From NCBI GenBank assembly GCA_012064385.1, contig QRDG01000919.1:310001-374000 (forward strand): a stretch of 64,000 nt of DNA, read 5' to 3'. Made by a program: the position numbers and the translations under genes. This document shows positions 1-14,041 of the stretch, in pieces (the first letter of the stretch is position 1; each line of letters begins with the position of its first letter). Source of the stretch: Puccinellia tenuiflora (taxonomy: Eukaryota > Streptophyta > Magnoliopsida > Poales > Poaceae). The notes beneath the pieces are model-generated. The model saw nothing but the letters and a program-made list of their open reading frames with translations, was not told the origin of the DNA and did not search any database.

Positions 1-276
1 ACTCACTCAAGCATGTGTTTGCGACTAAGATCTCCTGGAAAATGCAACTCAATGAGATAGGCAAGCAGTGCCACTGCCAACAGCAGAAATATTTGATAAT
101 CGATGCAGAAGAAACGTACTGCACTATAGCCTACGGGAATATTTTTTTAAGTAAAGCTTCTGCCGTTGATTGTACCCCTGCTATCAGGTGCAGCTATTAC
201 CGAGGTACCAGACTCCCCAATAAACACCCAAAGTAACAGCGCAAAAATAAGAAAGAATTTCGGATCCCCAACTTAC
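1..276 (-). other. Intron of the ECA3 gene at the window edge
   Basis: After the donor site at 276 no further ECA3 exon can be recognised before the window ends. The expected next segment, the luminal loop carrying the family's FEDRHPSTV-type motif followed by the last membrane segments, is not found. I take this stretch as intron and the last roughly 135-140 codons as lying beyond base 1. Confidence 0.5.
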
Positions 277-3200
277 CAACTCAGAGTATGGCAATCTAGG
301 ACCATTTTCAGAATAAACAAACCACCAAACGAACCCCGCTATAGTAGCAAGACCAACGTAAGCTGCATAAAGAAAACTATAAGAAACAAAAAATGGAAGC
401 AAAGGTAGCAATATTGTCAAAAGTAAAGCTAACAATAAGTAGATACACGCAGCAAGTGCATACCACCAATGACCAAATAGCGGAAAAAGAGCCATCCACT
501 GACCACAGCTTCGTTCACCTGCAATTCAAATACGCAGCAGGAGAGAGCATTTCAATAAATCAGACAACCTAAAAAAAGATACATACTTTTGAACTGACCC
601 ACCTAGAAATTCATACTTTTTGATGAATACCTATAACTCAAAACCACACAGTAATTAAAAGGAAAAAAGGTCAACAGTTCTCATGGACGCAACATTGAAT
701 CCAATGTACGCATAGACATAGAGCATATGCGCAAGCAAAAGTAACAAAAAGCGATTTAGCCGCCGTAACATCCAGTTAATAGCAGTTAGCTATATTCCTG
801 TTCCAAAACATTCTTTAATAGTGAAAAGTAAGGTTTCCATGAGGCCATTATACTGTCGCCTTGCTCTATTCCACAGATGACAGAAGATTTCATAATTTCT
901 AATACACCAGAACAGCTACATAGTCAGGCTAGCTGAATTACTCATTATACCAATACAGTCAACTCCTTACAAGTTTAACTGAAGTCGGTATAATCATAAA
1001 GTAACAATGGGAAAAAACTAAAACGTACATTAGTTTATACAAAAAAATCAACAACAATCTATCAACATGAATATTTAGAAATTATTAATCACTGTTAAGT
1101 ATAGATACATGTATAGGCCCATTAGCCTACGTTGGCCCATGTAAAAGTTGTATATATCCTTTCCAATAATGAATAAGATGGAAAGTCCCCTCCCATCAGG
1201 TACATTACCACTTATTATTACCTTACGGGGCTTAACTGTCATGATGTTTCCATCAGGCTTGTTAAAACCAATTGCAGTTGCAGGCAGCCCATCAGTAACA
1301 AGGTTTACCCAGAGTAGCTGGACCTACAAAGTGATGGAGTAGAGAGGTAAGCAGATTTTTCATCCAATTAAAAATCAGCAAGTTCAAGAAATATGAATGA
1401 TGTTTAGAAATTTATGTTAAGAGGTACAGTAGTGCAAGGGGAGAAAAATTAGTGACAAGGTAAACATGCTACATATGACTGTATTTGTTACCACATTGAT
1501 TAAAAAACAAAGAGCATGGTTGAGATGCTAAATTACTAATTCAACTACAGATGATAGATTGTAGAAATAAGTTCATGTATCTCATCTCAAGAAGCATAAA
1601 AGATAAGGAGTTTTGACTCACAGGTACAAGTGTGTCAGGCATCCCAAGCACTGCTGCCACAAAAATACAAACTACCTCCCCAATATTTGATGAAATCATG
1701 TACCGAATAAACTGCTTGGTGTTGTTATATATGGCCCTCCCCTCTGCAACAGCCTATGAATAAATGATAATCAAAAGTTTAATAAGTACACAAAAGCATA
1801 GTTATTGTATGTCAATCAGAGAGAAGTTAATCTTACTGCAACAATTGTAGCAAAGTTGTCATCAGCCAATACCATGTCTGAAGCACTCTGAAATAGACAG
1901 GTAAAAGTAAGTTTAGCAAATCCAACAGGTTGGTAACAGCACTAAAAAATGAATAAATGCATTGACTGACGAAATTGAAAGGAAAAAAGCTCAAGATAAT
2001 GATGAATACTAATGTTCCTTTTTACTTCACGAAAAATAATACCTTTGCAACAGCAGTTCCTGATCCCATTGCTATTCCTATATCTGCTTTCTTCAGCGCA
2101 GGTGCATCATTGACACCATCACCAGTCATTGCAACCTTGAATGTGAAACGAACATGACTATTGTCTAAGCTGAATTATTGCATGAAGAGGGGGAATGAAG
2201 CATAAATTACCATGACCAATTCCATTGCAATTAAATAAATTTCATTCATCATAATAACTAAGGAAGCCCAATGGACACTTTATCAACACGTAGAATTTGT
2301 GCATAAATGTACAAGCTTACCACTTCATTCTGTGATTGCAAGGCTTCAACAAGCATCTTTTTATGAGAAGGTTCCACTCTGCACCATCCAGTAGAACTTT
2401 TCAGGTACAAAAAGGCAGCCGAGAGTACAAAACTGGAAGAGCGGTGATCAAATCATACAAAAAGGTAGTGACAATAAAATCACCTGGAGAACAGAACCAT
2501 CCTTTGCAATGCATTCACCCTTTCCAAAGGAGGAAGCCCTTCGAATTCTGATGCTGTATATGAATACCCTGTAAAGTCATCTAGATGCTCAAAAGCCCCA
2601 ATTTGCCTGCACAGAGATTCTGCAGTGGACTAAAATAGCACATATTTATTTTCTCGCCAGTAGCAAAAGATCATCTCGTAGGAAAAATAAACCAATAACA
2701 CCAACCTTGTTATCCCCAGTAACAACAATAACACGAATCCCAGCAGACATACAATTCTGGATAGCACTACGAACTTCTTCTCTTGGAGGGTCAAGCATCC
2801 CAACCTAACCAAAGCAAAAGAACTTGTATTCATTATCAATGCCTCTATTATCTTAACTAACGTAAATCGGAACCTGACTACAAAAGCAAGGCACATCATA
2901 TGAGCGAAAATTGTAGAAGACCATCAAAAAAGAAACAGCAGAACCAGCAGGAGTGACAAAGCATACCAATCCAATAAATGTGAGATTTTCCTCATCATCA
3001 TAGGAAAGACTTTGTTGGCCTTCTGGCATTCGTTTTAAAGCTAATGCTAAGCACCTTAGGGTGTCTTTTCCTGCAAAACTGAAATATTCGGCAATCAAAC
3101 ATAATCAACTAAAGCATTCGATGTAAAAAAGATGATTACTAGTATATTTGAAGAAAAATAACAAAATCATTAACAATGATGATATTGCGAGTGCTGACTC

Positions 3201-6200
3201 AGAGGCAGGGTTTGGTCAAAATTATCAAGGTCCATTGGCATCAGAAATATAGTCAGTTCTATTCTTAAATCTACCTCTATGAATTGAATATTCAACTAAT
3301 GTATTCACATCCATCAAGAAGATACGACCTCATGAACATGAAAACTACATATGTGTGCATCTAGCCATTACACTTTCAGGGGCACCTTTTGAAAACATAA
3401 TCTCTTGTCGTTTTCGGCTGCAAAGGACGCTAACCTTTGAAATCTAGCTTCCAGCTCATTGCGTATGTCCATAGTCAATGGTACAGAAGAACCATCATCA
3501 TTGCACAATATATGTGTGCATCTAGCCATTACACTTTCAGGGGCACCTTTTGAAAACATAATCTCCTGTCGCTTTCGACTGCAAAGGACGCTCATCATTT
3601 TGCGATCTCGGGAAAAGTCTAGAACTGATATCTAAAGAACAAATCAGAAAATTTAAGACCATAAGAACTTCCATACTACAAATCTGAAGAAACAGAATCA
3701 CAATATAAATTATGTCACAGACAGTCAGACTATACAGCATACACAAAATGATGTTTCTTGCAATATAGGCAGTATAGTCAAAGTGTGAGCAAAATATTCA
3801 TCTGTGTCAACTGCAGTTTACCTAAAATAGTGACGTAAGATGAATAACTTAGCACTACAAAAATAGGTAATTAGACAGTCGGCATCTTCCGGTGTATCTG
3901 CTGATACCATAAGAACTTCGGAAGTACTTGCATAGTTGCATAAAGTATCAGACATGTATTTTTTTAGTAACTAAATAGTATGGCTGCCTATTACAAGTCA
4001 GATAGGCACAATGGAAAAGACTAACAGGTTTGAAAACAATTAAGAACGGCAATAGTTCAAATGGCATCACAATCAACAAAATCCACCAGAAACCAATGCA
4101 TGTGTCATGTGGGAAACTGTGCATGTTCAGGACAGACTTTGCATGATGAAGGATGTTAACATCTATTCATCAGACCAGCAATTTCCATACAACAGCTGAC
4201 CTTACAGTACTTTGCCCAGTACACAAGGATAATGTTTCTAATGCCAATTTATGCTAGCAAAACAACACCACAATCAAGTAAGCTCCGCTACAAATGGACT
4301 AATGGACATAAGGGGGGAGGAGGGATGGCATTCTTATAGGAATTGCAAATACAATCCACAGAAAAGAAGATCAATATATCAATGCCAACAAGTAAAGGAA
4401 TATAACCTTTCTGAACTGATTTTCCCAGTAATGATTGCAGTACGATGCACGCTCATGCTTAGTTAGCATGTTCAAAGCTGAAGGCATTGAATCAAAACCA
4501 GGAAGACCGACCTAAGCAATAAACAAAATGAACATTAAATTGAGATTGAAATTTCCAATGAAAGCAATCAAAAATGCACTCGTAAATCAATTCCATAACT
4601 AACAAATGACCTTCTCCACCAGCACACGCAGAGCAACTTCAGTGGACTCCCCGATTTTCTCATAACTTTTTTTATCAGGATTATACTGTAAAGTGGACTC
4701 ATTGCAGAGAGCTGAGCACATGGCTATATGAAGGAGACATGGGGATTGAGGAGGAAACTCCAGCTGCAACAGATAAAGATCCCCTCAAAAGTTAGTTCCT
4801 AAAGCCAAATGGAACATGTATCAATGTTTGCAACAGTAACTAAGGGACATCATGGGTCACTCCATGAATAACCCGAAAGGTTCCCCAGTTCCCGCAGTAT
4901 ACTGAAACGACTTCTCACATGATTAATCCATCTAACACTTTGCCTCGATGGGTACATGTCTTGCATAACCTCGGCCAATATTCGCATACTAAACTCAGCC
5001 TCTAGAAGACTCTGTCTACTGTTCCTACCCTATGTGCCATCAGACTTTGTTGTTCTACTCTAATGCAAGACACCCTGGTAAAGCTGAGCTTAGCAGATTA
5101 ATGAGTACAAGACTAGTGAATAGTGACAATCTTGGTCAGGTGTCATGGGTTGTAACAGTTGGTATCATTTCGAAAGTATGTTATTGTACTACAGTCAGAA
5201 TAACTTTCAGGCTGCTGCACTATAATGATCCTCAAAGTAATGACAATGTAAAATACATCTTTATACCTGCAATTCACTGGCGTCATATATAAACCCATCA
5301 GGAGCAAATGTTGTTCCGCTAATAGAGTACTCGTCAGTTATTGGTCTTTGGTGCACAGACCGCACAACGCATACCTGGGATATCAAAAATACTTCTTAGT
5401 TATGATTGAACATACTATATTGGCCGAGTGTAACAGACTTTAATCTTCAACGTAGAAAAATAAGATAACCTTCGATGTAAAAAAAACTATCATCTCAAAA
5501 GCGTATTGTATTTTAGTCAAAACCCAATGCATGCTTATTCATTCAAAACGGAAAATAAAATAAAAAAGGCCACCTAAATGATAAATGACGCTGCAAACTG
5601 GAATATTCACCTTGGATACAGACATCATGTTTGTCGTAAGAGTACCAGTTTTGTCACTGCAAATAACTGTCGTGCATCCTAATGTCTCCACAGAGGGCAA
5701 AGACCTGACAATTGCATTCAAGCGAGCCATTCTCTTGGTACCAAGAGCTAAGCACCTAGAAGCAAAATCGGATCAATGATATGTTATATTCACTTCAAGA
5801 ATGAACAACTCACACCACTAAACTTGAGGATAAAATGAACAAAAAACTTAGAACATCAGTATAGGATTGATAATGCACGGTATCATGTTTCTAGGTTCTT
5901 GACCAGAGTCACGGCCGACACAGCTGCACATAACTTATTTTCTCCCTCTCTTTAAAAAGTGACTAATTTTGTGGCAAGCAGTAGAAATTGTTCCCAACAT
6001 ACACAAGGAAACAAAGTTCAGTAACTGGCTAATAGAGACATTGAAATCTCGTTGTGTTACAATGTATAAAACCCCAATGCTTAGCTACTCCGCAATTGTT
6101 TAAACATGATTTACAAGGCGTGCCATACACTCTTTCAAACTTCCAAACTAGCACACTTCCCATTTTAATATGACTCCATTACCTGCTTTACTGAAAACTA

Positions 6201-9200
6201 ACTGACTGAGAGAAACATCATAAAGTAACAAAAAATTTGGAAATAGTAATTATACCCTTTAACTAATTGAAATCAGATACTTTATACTGATATATCAACT
6301 GAATCACATAAAATGCTTCACTAGGCACTACTGGAAATCTGTAAATTGTTTGTACGGAAACTCACGTTGTTACTACAGCTGGGAGACCTTCTGGAATGGC
6401 TGCAACAGCAAGGGCAACAGCAACCTATCAAAAGAAAGTACAAGTGTAGAGTATGTATATTTTCTGAAAATTAAAGTTAAGACACAATATAAATAATGGT
6501 TAAATGCAGGCAGTATAACTACTCATCAATGTATAAGGAAGTACCAAAATCAACTAATCCCTCCAATTGTAAGTACAACTCATTCTAGCCTCAGGTACAT
6601 GAAGCAAAGAGTAATACAACCTTTCATTATTCACAAACATTACCATTTTTTCTGTCAGTATGTGAGAAAGCTTTATTTAGCGTTGAGAACATGCGCATTT
6701 ACTATGCAAAGGTATAATTACAACACGAAGTAATGATTAAGTAAGCTTCAAGGTTGTAGAACGATCTATATTTAAAGAAAAGTCATAGGTCTAAAAGAAG
6801 TTGGGAGTAGTAGAAATAGAAATGTCTAATCGAAGGTAGATTATTGAAAGCTCTATACCAAACGCATGCCGGTAGGTGGACTTAATGGACACAATTAAAC
6901 ATAATTATATGAACAAGGATCACATTTAAGATTTTAAGTCTGTCAACTTGATATGAAATGAAACTAAATTTGCTAGCATCAACCATATCTAAACAATCGA
7001 GTTACAAGGTATAGAACATACTGTGCAACATCATGCAATGACGTGCACATACGAGTTGCAAGAAATGACCAAACAATGACTCTACACGTGCATGCAACTA
7101 TAGCGCATAACAGCAATAACCAAAGCTAATTTCTGTGGATGTAGCTTACATGAAAGATGAGATTTCTCAATAATATTCAAGTTAGAAGATGTCACCACTA
7201 CTAGGTCATGGAGATGCAGTCTACAGAAGAGAACCCACTATACCAAATTTTGCATATTGTCTCAAACACTCAACGACCAAATTTCTGCTCATTGTATTAC
7301 AGAAATATTTGCCAACTCACACTATGTAAGGAGATAATATATAGCAGACTGCTGGTCAACCTACAATGAACCAATGCAAAGAAATGTACATTCACAGAAC
7401 AGGAACAATGGTATACCTTAAAATAATGAATGGCACCCCTAAGAAAACCACCATGAGAAGGATCTCGGAAATGGCCAATATTTACAACCCAAACAAGAAT
7501 ACAGATCCCTGCTATCACCTGAAAAGAAAAAACATAATCTGATGAAGCCTAGAAAAACTATCCTGAAACAATAACGGTGATTTATGGCCAACACAACTCA
7601 TATGCCACGCACCTAGCGAACAAGCATGCATCATGCCATGAAATTGCAACTCTAGCTATGTAAACGTGACTTCAGTATATTTTTTATATGTGCATTTACA
7701 GGGATAGAAAAACATAAGAGCATGAATAAAGGGCATCAGAACTAATCAATAAGAGATGGTTCAAAAGGTCGATAAATGGAAAAGCCACATATTAATTGGG
7801 AGCAGACAAAAATATTATGAAGGTGTTGTTATATTACCACAAAACATTAAATGGATATACCAAGCCACTGAGGCCCTTGAGCAAAGGAAACTAGATTCTA
7901 TTTTGGTTAGCTTTCAATGAGAACTTTGTACCAAGCTCTCAATTCAATAGATGTTTCCATCAATTCGTTCAATCATAAATTTTCAGGAAATATTTCACCT
8001 TGATTTTGGAAAAACTACTCATAACGTGTTGAAAAAAACCATGGTCTACCTTTGCCAAGAAAGTGCCAAATTCATCCAGTTTTTTCTTCAGTGGAGTCAC
8101 TTCCTGAAAGTGTGTGGGAATGTTGTCAGTCCATAGAATCATCAGTTCATCACTATACATGAAGCATCAGGGTAAGGTCACCATCAATCAAAGTTCTAAG
8201 AAACACAATAATACTGGCGCAGCAAAACGCCTAAAGTGACAACATATAATTTGTATGAGAAACATCATCGATCAGTCTTATCAAAAAAATATGCTGAGGC
8301 GAATCGGCAGCTTACATCCTCTGTTCTCAGCATTGCATCACGTATACTTCCCATTGCAGTACTAGAACCAACGCCGATAACAACAGATCTGGCTCTACCA
8401 GCTACAACAACAGTGCCCTGGGAAGCAAAGACAGCAGACAACATGCAAAGCTCAGAAGAAGGAACTGGAGGATGGCTGCAATGAACAACAGTTCAAAAAA
8501 GAAGATGTTCACTGAGATGTAACTGAAATTTGATCCAGGAATTTGAATTTGAGCAGTTCATGAAGATTTAGCTAATTATTATGTTTTACAAATTCTCAAC
8601 TGTTAGTTTCGCCACGGTTCAGAAGATAATCAGATGATCGTATAATCTTAAACAATAATTGAAGAGCATACTTGTACTCATGGAATCTAGATCTCTCTAC
8701 ATCAGGTAACCAAATATGCTCACTAATAATAAGGGAGGACAAGAGATGTCTAGCACCGATTTCAATTATTTGTGCAGGTATGAGCAGTGTTTCCAGAGAA
8801 AAAAACATGGGTGTGGCACTGTGGCATATCAAGTGCGAACTCATCTGTAGGTGCAATCATGCGAACTTCTACAATGATCATTGGATGAGGGATATATGAT
8901 GGACATTTTTCCGAGGAACAGCCTCACATGGGCTCCTACATTTTCAGGAACATCCAAACCTGATCCATTCATCCCTCATCCATGGTCCGCATGGGGGTTT
9001 ATATATTTTCACTTTAAAATGCATGTTTACTTGATTTGTCCCCTACATTTAACAATCAACTGGATAAATCTATGTACTATACATTGTAACTACGAAGATG
9101 CAGAGTGGCACAGTCAGCATGATATACACCTACCGAGAAAAGAATGTTTGTTTTGTCCTGGTAGACAGCATTCATTGCTGATGTTGAATCAAGCTCTTTA

Positions 9201-12200
9201 GCCACTGAACAGCTTTCACCTAGAATAATCCACAAAATAAACAAACGATTCAGAAACACTAAATAGAGCTGTTGATAGATTACAGCACGCACCTAACACT
9301 GTATCTAGTGATAGCGGCATTGCCAGATCAATGCAATGATACAAAACAGACACAGGATTTATCTTATCATGTGAAACAACAGTGCCACAATGAACTATTA
9401 AATTCGGTTCATATTATGATGAATAAGAGGGTGGCAGAGGACAACACAAAAAATACCTGTCAGAATCGCCTGGTCAACACGCAATTGATGACTTAGCATT
9501 TCAACCATTCTCATATCAGCCGGAACTTTGCAACCAACTTATCCATAAAAAATAAGGCATGACCAAGTTACATCAGGAACATACTCGGCATGGTACAACG
9601 GAAATCATGCTAATGGAATTAGACAGTACCTCCCACTTCTACAATATCTCCAGGGACAAGTTCTGTTGCTGGAAGTATAGAAAAGCAACCTACAAAATTG
9701 AACATTGACAAGCGTCTCAATCATATGAATAACCATGATCAAAAGTACATTAGCAATATTTAATGATGAATTTGTAAAGTGAAGATACATCAATCCAATC
9801 ATAAATATCAAGATATAACTTTGTTTAGTTAAGTTTCAAGCACCAGCCAACTTAACCAAAAGTCTGAACTAATGGAAAGGGCTAATGCAATCCACATATA
9901 CACTTCAACACCCCCTCTCTCGTGTGACTCAGGGAGAGAGAGGCCAACACATGGATAGATATCTCAGAGGTACGGCTCAAGAGGCCTATACATGGACAAA
10001 GAGGGGGCAACAACATTTTTTGGATAAACTGCAAAAGCCAGAACTCGAACTTGAGACATTCGGCTTTGATACCATGTCAAGTTTCATGCACTAGCGAACA
10101 CAACCAACAGTCCGAACTGATGGAAAGGGCTAGTGCAATCAACATATACACTTCAACATGTTTCACATATCAACAAACAGAAGGACCTTTACGAGATCAA
10201 ATCTGATATAAAAGAGCACTTCTCGAGCAAGGAAGTATGATATAATTAAATATGCCGCTCTTAGACAAAGCATTTTTGCTTCAACTCATCATGTTCCAAA
10301 TCAGTTTGATCTAAAAAAAAGCTACAAATGCAGCACAATTCCTAATTTGATGATTCATATATATGCACACAAGACATATGCACAAAACTAATAATTGCAA
10401 GGAACTAGGGTTTGTACAAGAGTCTGCTTAGCATGCTGCTACCACAATATAAGTAGGGAATGCACCAAAGCCATCAATGTTTGCAGGGTAACTTTGATTC
10501 ATATCCCAGCTATTGTCTCAATGACATGTCAGTTCGTGCCTCACATGTCAGTGCCACAGCAAGTGGACTATGTTAAACTTGAATTTTTCAAGTGAATGGT
10601 TAAAACTACACATTTGAGATTTCAAAACTAAAAGAGTAGATGCAACTCATAATCACAAATTAGCAAAAGTTCAGTCAGAAGACAACTGCACAAAAATGAG
10701 CTCGCACGATTGAAATGCACCAATCAATTCGAAAAGTTTCTTACCATTACGCAGCACCGTTGCAACATCAGCTTGATATGCTCGCAACTCCTACATAGTT
10801 TTTTTTATCAACAAGTCATTATGGATGGTCAACAAGAGTTGTTCATTGCAATGCCAATTGTAGTTACATAGTGTAAGATGAAGTTAAGTAACTTGATTAC
10901 AATGCATAGAAAAACAACAATTAGGACCAAAGAGTGTTTGACACGCAACAGGAGAAACTAAGGAACTGTAGCAAGAGGTTTGAGTGGATGGAAAATTTCC
11001 TCCAACATAGAATGCAAAGGAACCCTTAGGAAAAATTCCTAAGGATTCAAATCACGAGAATCAAACGACCTACGGAGGAAAAATCCTAAGGATTTGGATC
11101 CTCCAAAAATCATAAATCCCCTTGAATCAAAGAAGCCCTTACTATTGCTCTAACATTTCTGAAACAAGCTACAATGGAGGTTGAAAACTAGAGAACATGG
11201 CCAGGATAAACATGGTGTGTACGCAATTATGCATCCAAGTGATTAGGTAACAGTCTTTAAAGCACTTCAAGCTCCAACTCTATGTATATCATATAGATGT
11301 TTGTAAGGAAAGTGGGAAACAAAAAATATAGGAGGAGCCGAAGATTAAAGGCACACATAATATCACACAAAATGTGCACACACAAAACATATCAAACAGC
11401 AGTAAACCAGATCTGCAGTATTAGGCACAACATTAGAGCCTTATTTAAAGCAAGAACCTCAAGAGCTTTTTCAGCATTTGTTTCTGTGATCACTCCAACT
11501 GCTGCGTTTGCTGCTAGGATCATAAATATGACCTATATAAATAAAAATCACCTTGTTAATTACTGCCTGCATGTGGCACTTCACACATAATTTTCCATGC
11601 AGCATATATCCACCAAATGGAAAGACTTACAGATGGTTCCAAAAATGCTGTTAATCCGGTTTCACCATTCAATTTAGCCAAAAGGAAGGATACCACAGCA
11701 GCTGCTATCAGTATTTTGACAAGTAAATCATCAAACTGCTTCAAAACTAACTTCCAGAAGGGGGTACCTGGGTCAGAAGTTTCAAGTTAACAGATTGAAA
11801 GGTATACAAAACTGCAATACCGCAGATACCCCTAACAAACATACTATTATGCTACTACCCTTAACATTTTCTACTGCCTTAACCAAAAAATCATTTTTAG
11901 ATCAGAATTAGCAGACAGAAGAGCTTTCATTTCAATGATACTCTCCTTTTCATAACAGAAGTCCAAATTTCCGAAATTGTTGTTTCACTACAATAGTACA
12001 ATGAGGAAACGAAGCATACAACCATTACAATAATTTCGCTCTCTACCATATTTAAATTCTGGCGAGTAATTATAGCATGCCAACTAATAGGGCCTACGGC
12101 CCAATATTGGTAGCTATCTCTTAGCCCTCATGCATCATTTGTTCTTATCCATGGTGCACTCGGACTAATATTCGGCTAGAGTAGATGATAACAAAATAGC

Positions 12201-13124
12201 ACTCACATGTATGGCTAGCAGGAAACAACTTATTTGGATTTCGTGCAATTACGGTGTGTGTCGACTATACAGTTGTGGAATAAGAAATCAAAGCTAATGT
12301 GAAGCTTACTGCATGATTAAATTTTGAATATTTCTATAGAGAAGTCCATTGACAATTTATATTCCTATGATTAAAAAATGGAATACCAAGTACCAACATT
12401 TCCTGATAGCAAATAATTGAAAAAAAAGGTATATACAGGTAATATGAAATGTGTTTGCTCCACATAAAACAACCGTTAAGAGTTAGAGACGATAACTTAC
12501 TTTCTTCCTGCGGCAGCTCTGAACATAATCCACGCACGAGAACAAAGTACAGAACTCAGTTAGAGGCCACAATAATGATAATAAGAAGAATCAAAATGGG
12601 TGAGCGGCTGAGCGCAATGTAAGATCAGATGAAAACATAAATATGCCCGCCCTCAAAATTGTGCAGGGGTCTCAACTGAAGCCTTCAGGTTTTGCTGAGG
12701 AAATTTAGTAGGTGTCTGAACTACTTTCCAAGCTGTATAAGGTATGATTTTTTCTAGTACAAAGAGCTCACAGAGCGAATTCATGCAGAACACATTTTCC
12801 TTGTTTACAGACGCATGGGACAGCACGAAGCTTCTCACCGTTTTTGCCGTAAAGCACCGCATGCTGCTCCACCTGCCCAGACAAGCCAAAGAACACATCA
12901 CTCCAACGCAGACCAAAATCTGCAGCAGGACGGCTTAGGAGTCAGAAGCAGCACCTGCGAGTCGGAGAGGCCCTTGGTCCTATCCACGCCGAACGCTTCG
13001 AGCACCTGCCGGGACGGGGGAAGGTGACCAGATCCGTCAGTGGCGGCGGCAGCGAAGGGGATCAAGTGATGATGTGGCAGCAGTGCCTTACCTCCGCGAC
13101 GGATTTGGCGTAGGCGTCCTCCAT
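277..13124 (-). CDS. ECA3: ECA3-type P-type Ca2+/Mn2+ ATPase, multi-exon, 3' end off window
   Basis: ATP-driven type IIA cation pump that loads Ca2+ and Mn2+ into Golgi/endosomal compartments (known for plant ECA3). Exons seen, all bounded by GT..AG: 13092-13124, 12955-13005, 12839-12872, 12501-12518, 11631-11767, 11458-11532, 10745-10790, 9630-9689, 9457-9537, 9134-9219, 8316-8417, 8050-8103, 7417-7518, 6366-6424, 5611-5755, 5267-5374, 4611-4763, 4407-4511, 3435-3631, 2967-3078, 2706-2804, 2484-2629, 2321-2378, 2043-2135, 1837-1887, 1622-1753, 1222-1323, 464-518, 277-362. Together they give 2580 nt, 860 codons, without a stop or frame break. Motifs: TGES about residue 178, PEGLP 304, phosphorylated Asp in DKTGTLT 347, KGAPE 511, TGDGVNDAP 691. 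The start MEDAYAKSV matches the family N-terminus. Family length is about 1000 aa, so about 138 residues are missing at the C-terminus. Nothing looks broken; it is probably functional if the off-window exons are intact. Confidence 0.93.
3349..3431 (-). repeat. Duplicated piece of ECA3 exon inside the following intron
   Basis: These 83 bases match 3510-3592, which lie inside the exon 3435-3631, with only three differences I can count. On the gene strand the copy begins three bases after the GT of the exon's donor site, so the intron opens with a second copy of coding sequence around the KGAPE motif. It lies outside the spliced frame. The offset between copies is 161 bases. Confidence 0.9.
9827..10158 (-). 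mobile_element. TRIM/SMART-type miniature LTR retrotransposon in an ECA3 intron
   Basis: A 332-bp element with two 84-bp direct repeats (9827-9910 and 10075-10158) as LTRs, flanked on both sides by the 5-bp TSD TGTTT (9822-9826, 10159-10163). On the minus strand the LTR starts TGTTGAAG and is followed at once by TGGTATCAAAGCC, which matches a primer-binding site for initiator Met tRNA. The purine tract GAGAGAGGGGG abuts the other LTR. There is no coding capacity. Size, PBS and location in a gene intron fit the TRIM/SMART class of grasses. The LTRs differ at many positions, so the insertion is old. Confidence 0.9.
10990..11145. mobile_element. Possible degenerate MITE in ECA3 intron
   Basis: AT-rich stretch with inverted wording at its two ends (AAGGAACCCTTAGG... 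and ...CCCCTTGAATCAAAGAAGCCC) and internal repeats of TTCCTAAGGATT. The same vocabulary (CTTTGATTCAAAG) recurs at about 17125-17215. This looks like a common grass MITE family, but I could not define terminal repeats or a TSD. Confidence 0.3.
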
Positions 13125-13330
13125 GGTCGGCCGACGCCGACGCGGGGGCGGGAGCTTGGAGGGATGGGGAGTGATCGCGGCGGAGGCCGCGGCGGAGGAG
13201 AAGTGGCCGGATTTTCTCAGTTCGGGTTTTGGCTTGGGTGTTTAGCAACGGTGGGATTCGTGCTCATCGGTGGACAGGTGGCGATGGGATCTCTTGACCA
13301 CTGCAGTCGATCTGGTCCGGCTCGACCGCT
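13125..13330 (-). promoter_or_regulatory. GC-rich 5' UTR/promoter-proximal region of ECA3
   Basis: Strongly GC-rich sequence directly upstream of the ECA3 start codon on the minus strand, with pyrimidine-rich runs typical of a grass 5' UTR. No clear TATA box was placed. ORFs of 100-140 codons across it reflect base composition and are not called as genes. Confidence 0.4.
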
Positions 13331-14041
13331 GGCAACACATATGGACCATGGGGAAGTGAAGTGCGAGACAAGTGATGCACGCTTTTACCTTTGCTTTGGG
13401 GTGTCGCCAAGCGCAGCTCGTCCACGTTTCAACCCTAGCTGCCACCGCCCGCCGTTTCCGCGGTTTGGTTCTGGTCTTACTAGCGGCATCGACGAGGGGT
13501 GGTGACGACCATGACGCATTGAAATAAGGTGTCTCCGGTCTCTCTATCTCGTCAATCTTTCTGACGTTGGTGAAGGGTAAGTAAGGTTGCTGCTGTCAAA
13601 TATGTTGGTTCCCATTAGATCTTGTCACTTGGTGGGTCGTTCAAAATTGTTGTTCGCTGGTCTTTGATGGGACATCTTCGATCTCTTCGATTGGTTGGAT
13701 CTATGGTAAGATCTAGTTTCTCCAATCCTATTGATTGGTAGCGGAGGATTGTAAGCATGTGCTACTGTTTGGGGTGTGTCCTCAACCAATATTCCATCTG
13801 CGTTTATTCGATCTCGTTGTTCACGGCGAGTGACTATTACGATCTTTAAAATCTTGGTTGGCAAGGGCATGTTTCATGCTCCGACAGCCGTCGAATAATC
13901 GAAAGAAGAAGACGACCAGTATGAGTTTCGGTGTTTTTTTTTCTGTATTGACTATGTTGTGTCGAGTTGTATCTACTTTTATACCACTGGATAAATACAG
14001 ATATAAAAAGGCTTGGGTGTCTTTTCTCAAAAAAAAAAAAA
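13331..14041 (+). other. Intergenic, ending in a poly(A) retroposon-like tail
   Basis: No gene recognised. The segment ends in a run of 13 A at 14029-14041 preceded by AT-rich wording (GATAAATACAGATATAAAAAGG, split) that resembles the 3' ends of grass LINE-type retroposons. I could not find a matching TSD, so the left border is undefined. Confidence 0.35.

Noticed and set aside
7297..7518. ORF start at the beginning of MIAGICILVW as an independent small membrane protein
   Set aside because: It is an internal exon of ECA3 bounded by AG and GT with matching phases.
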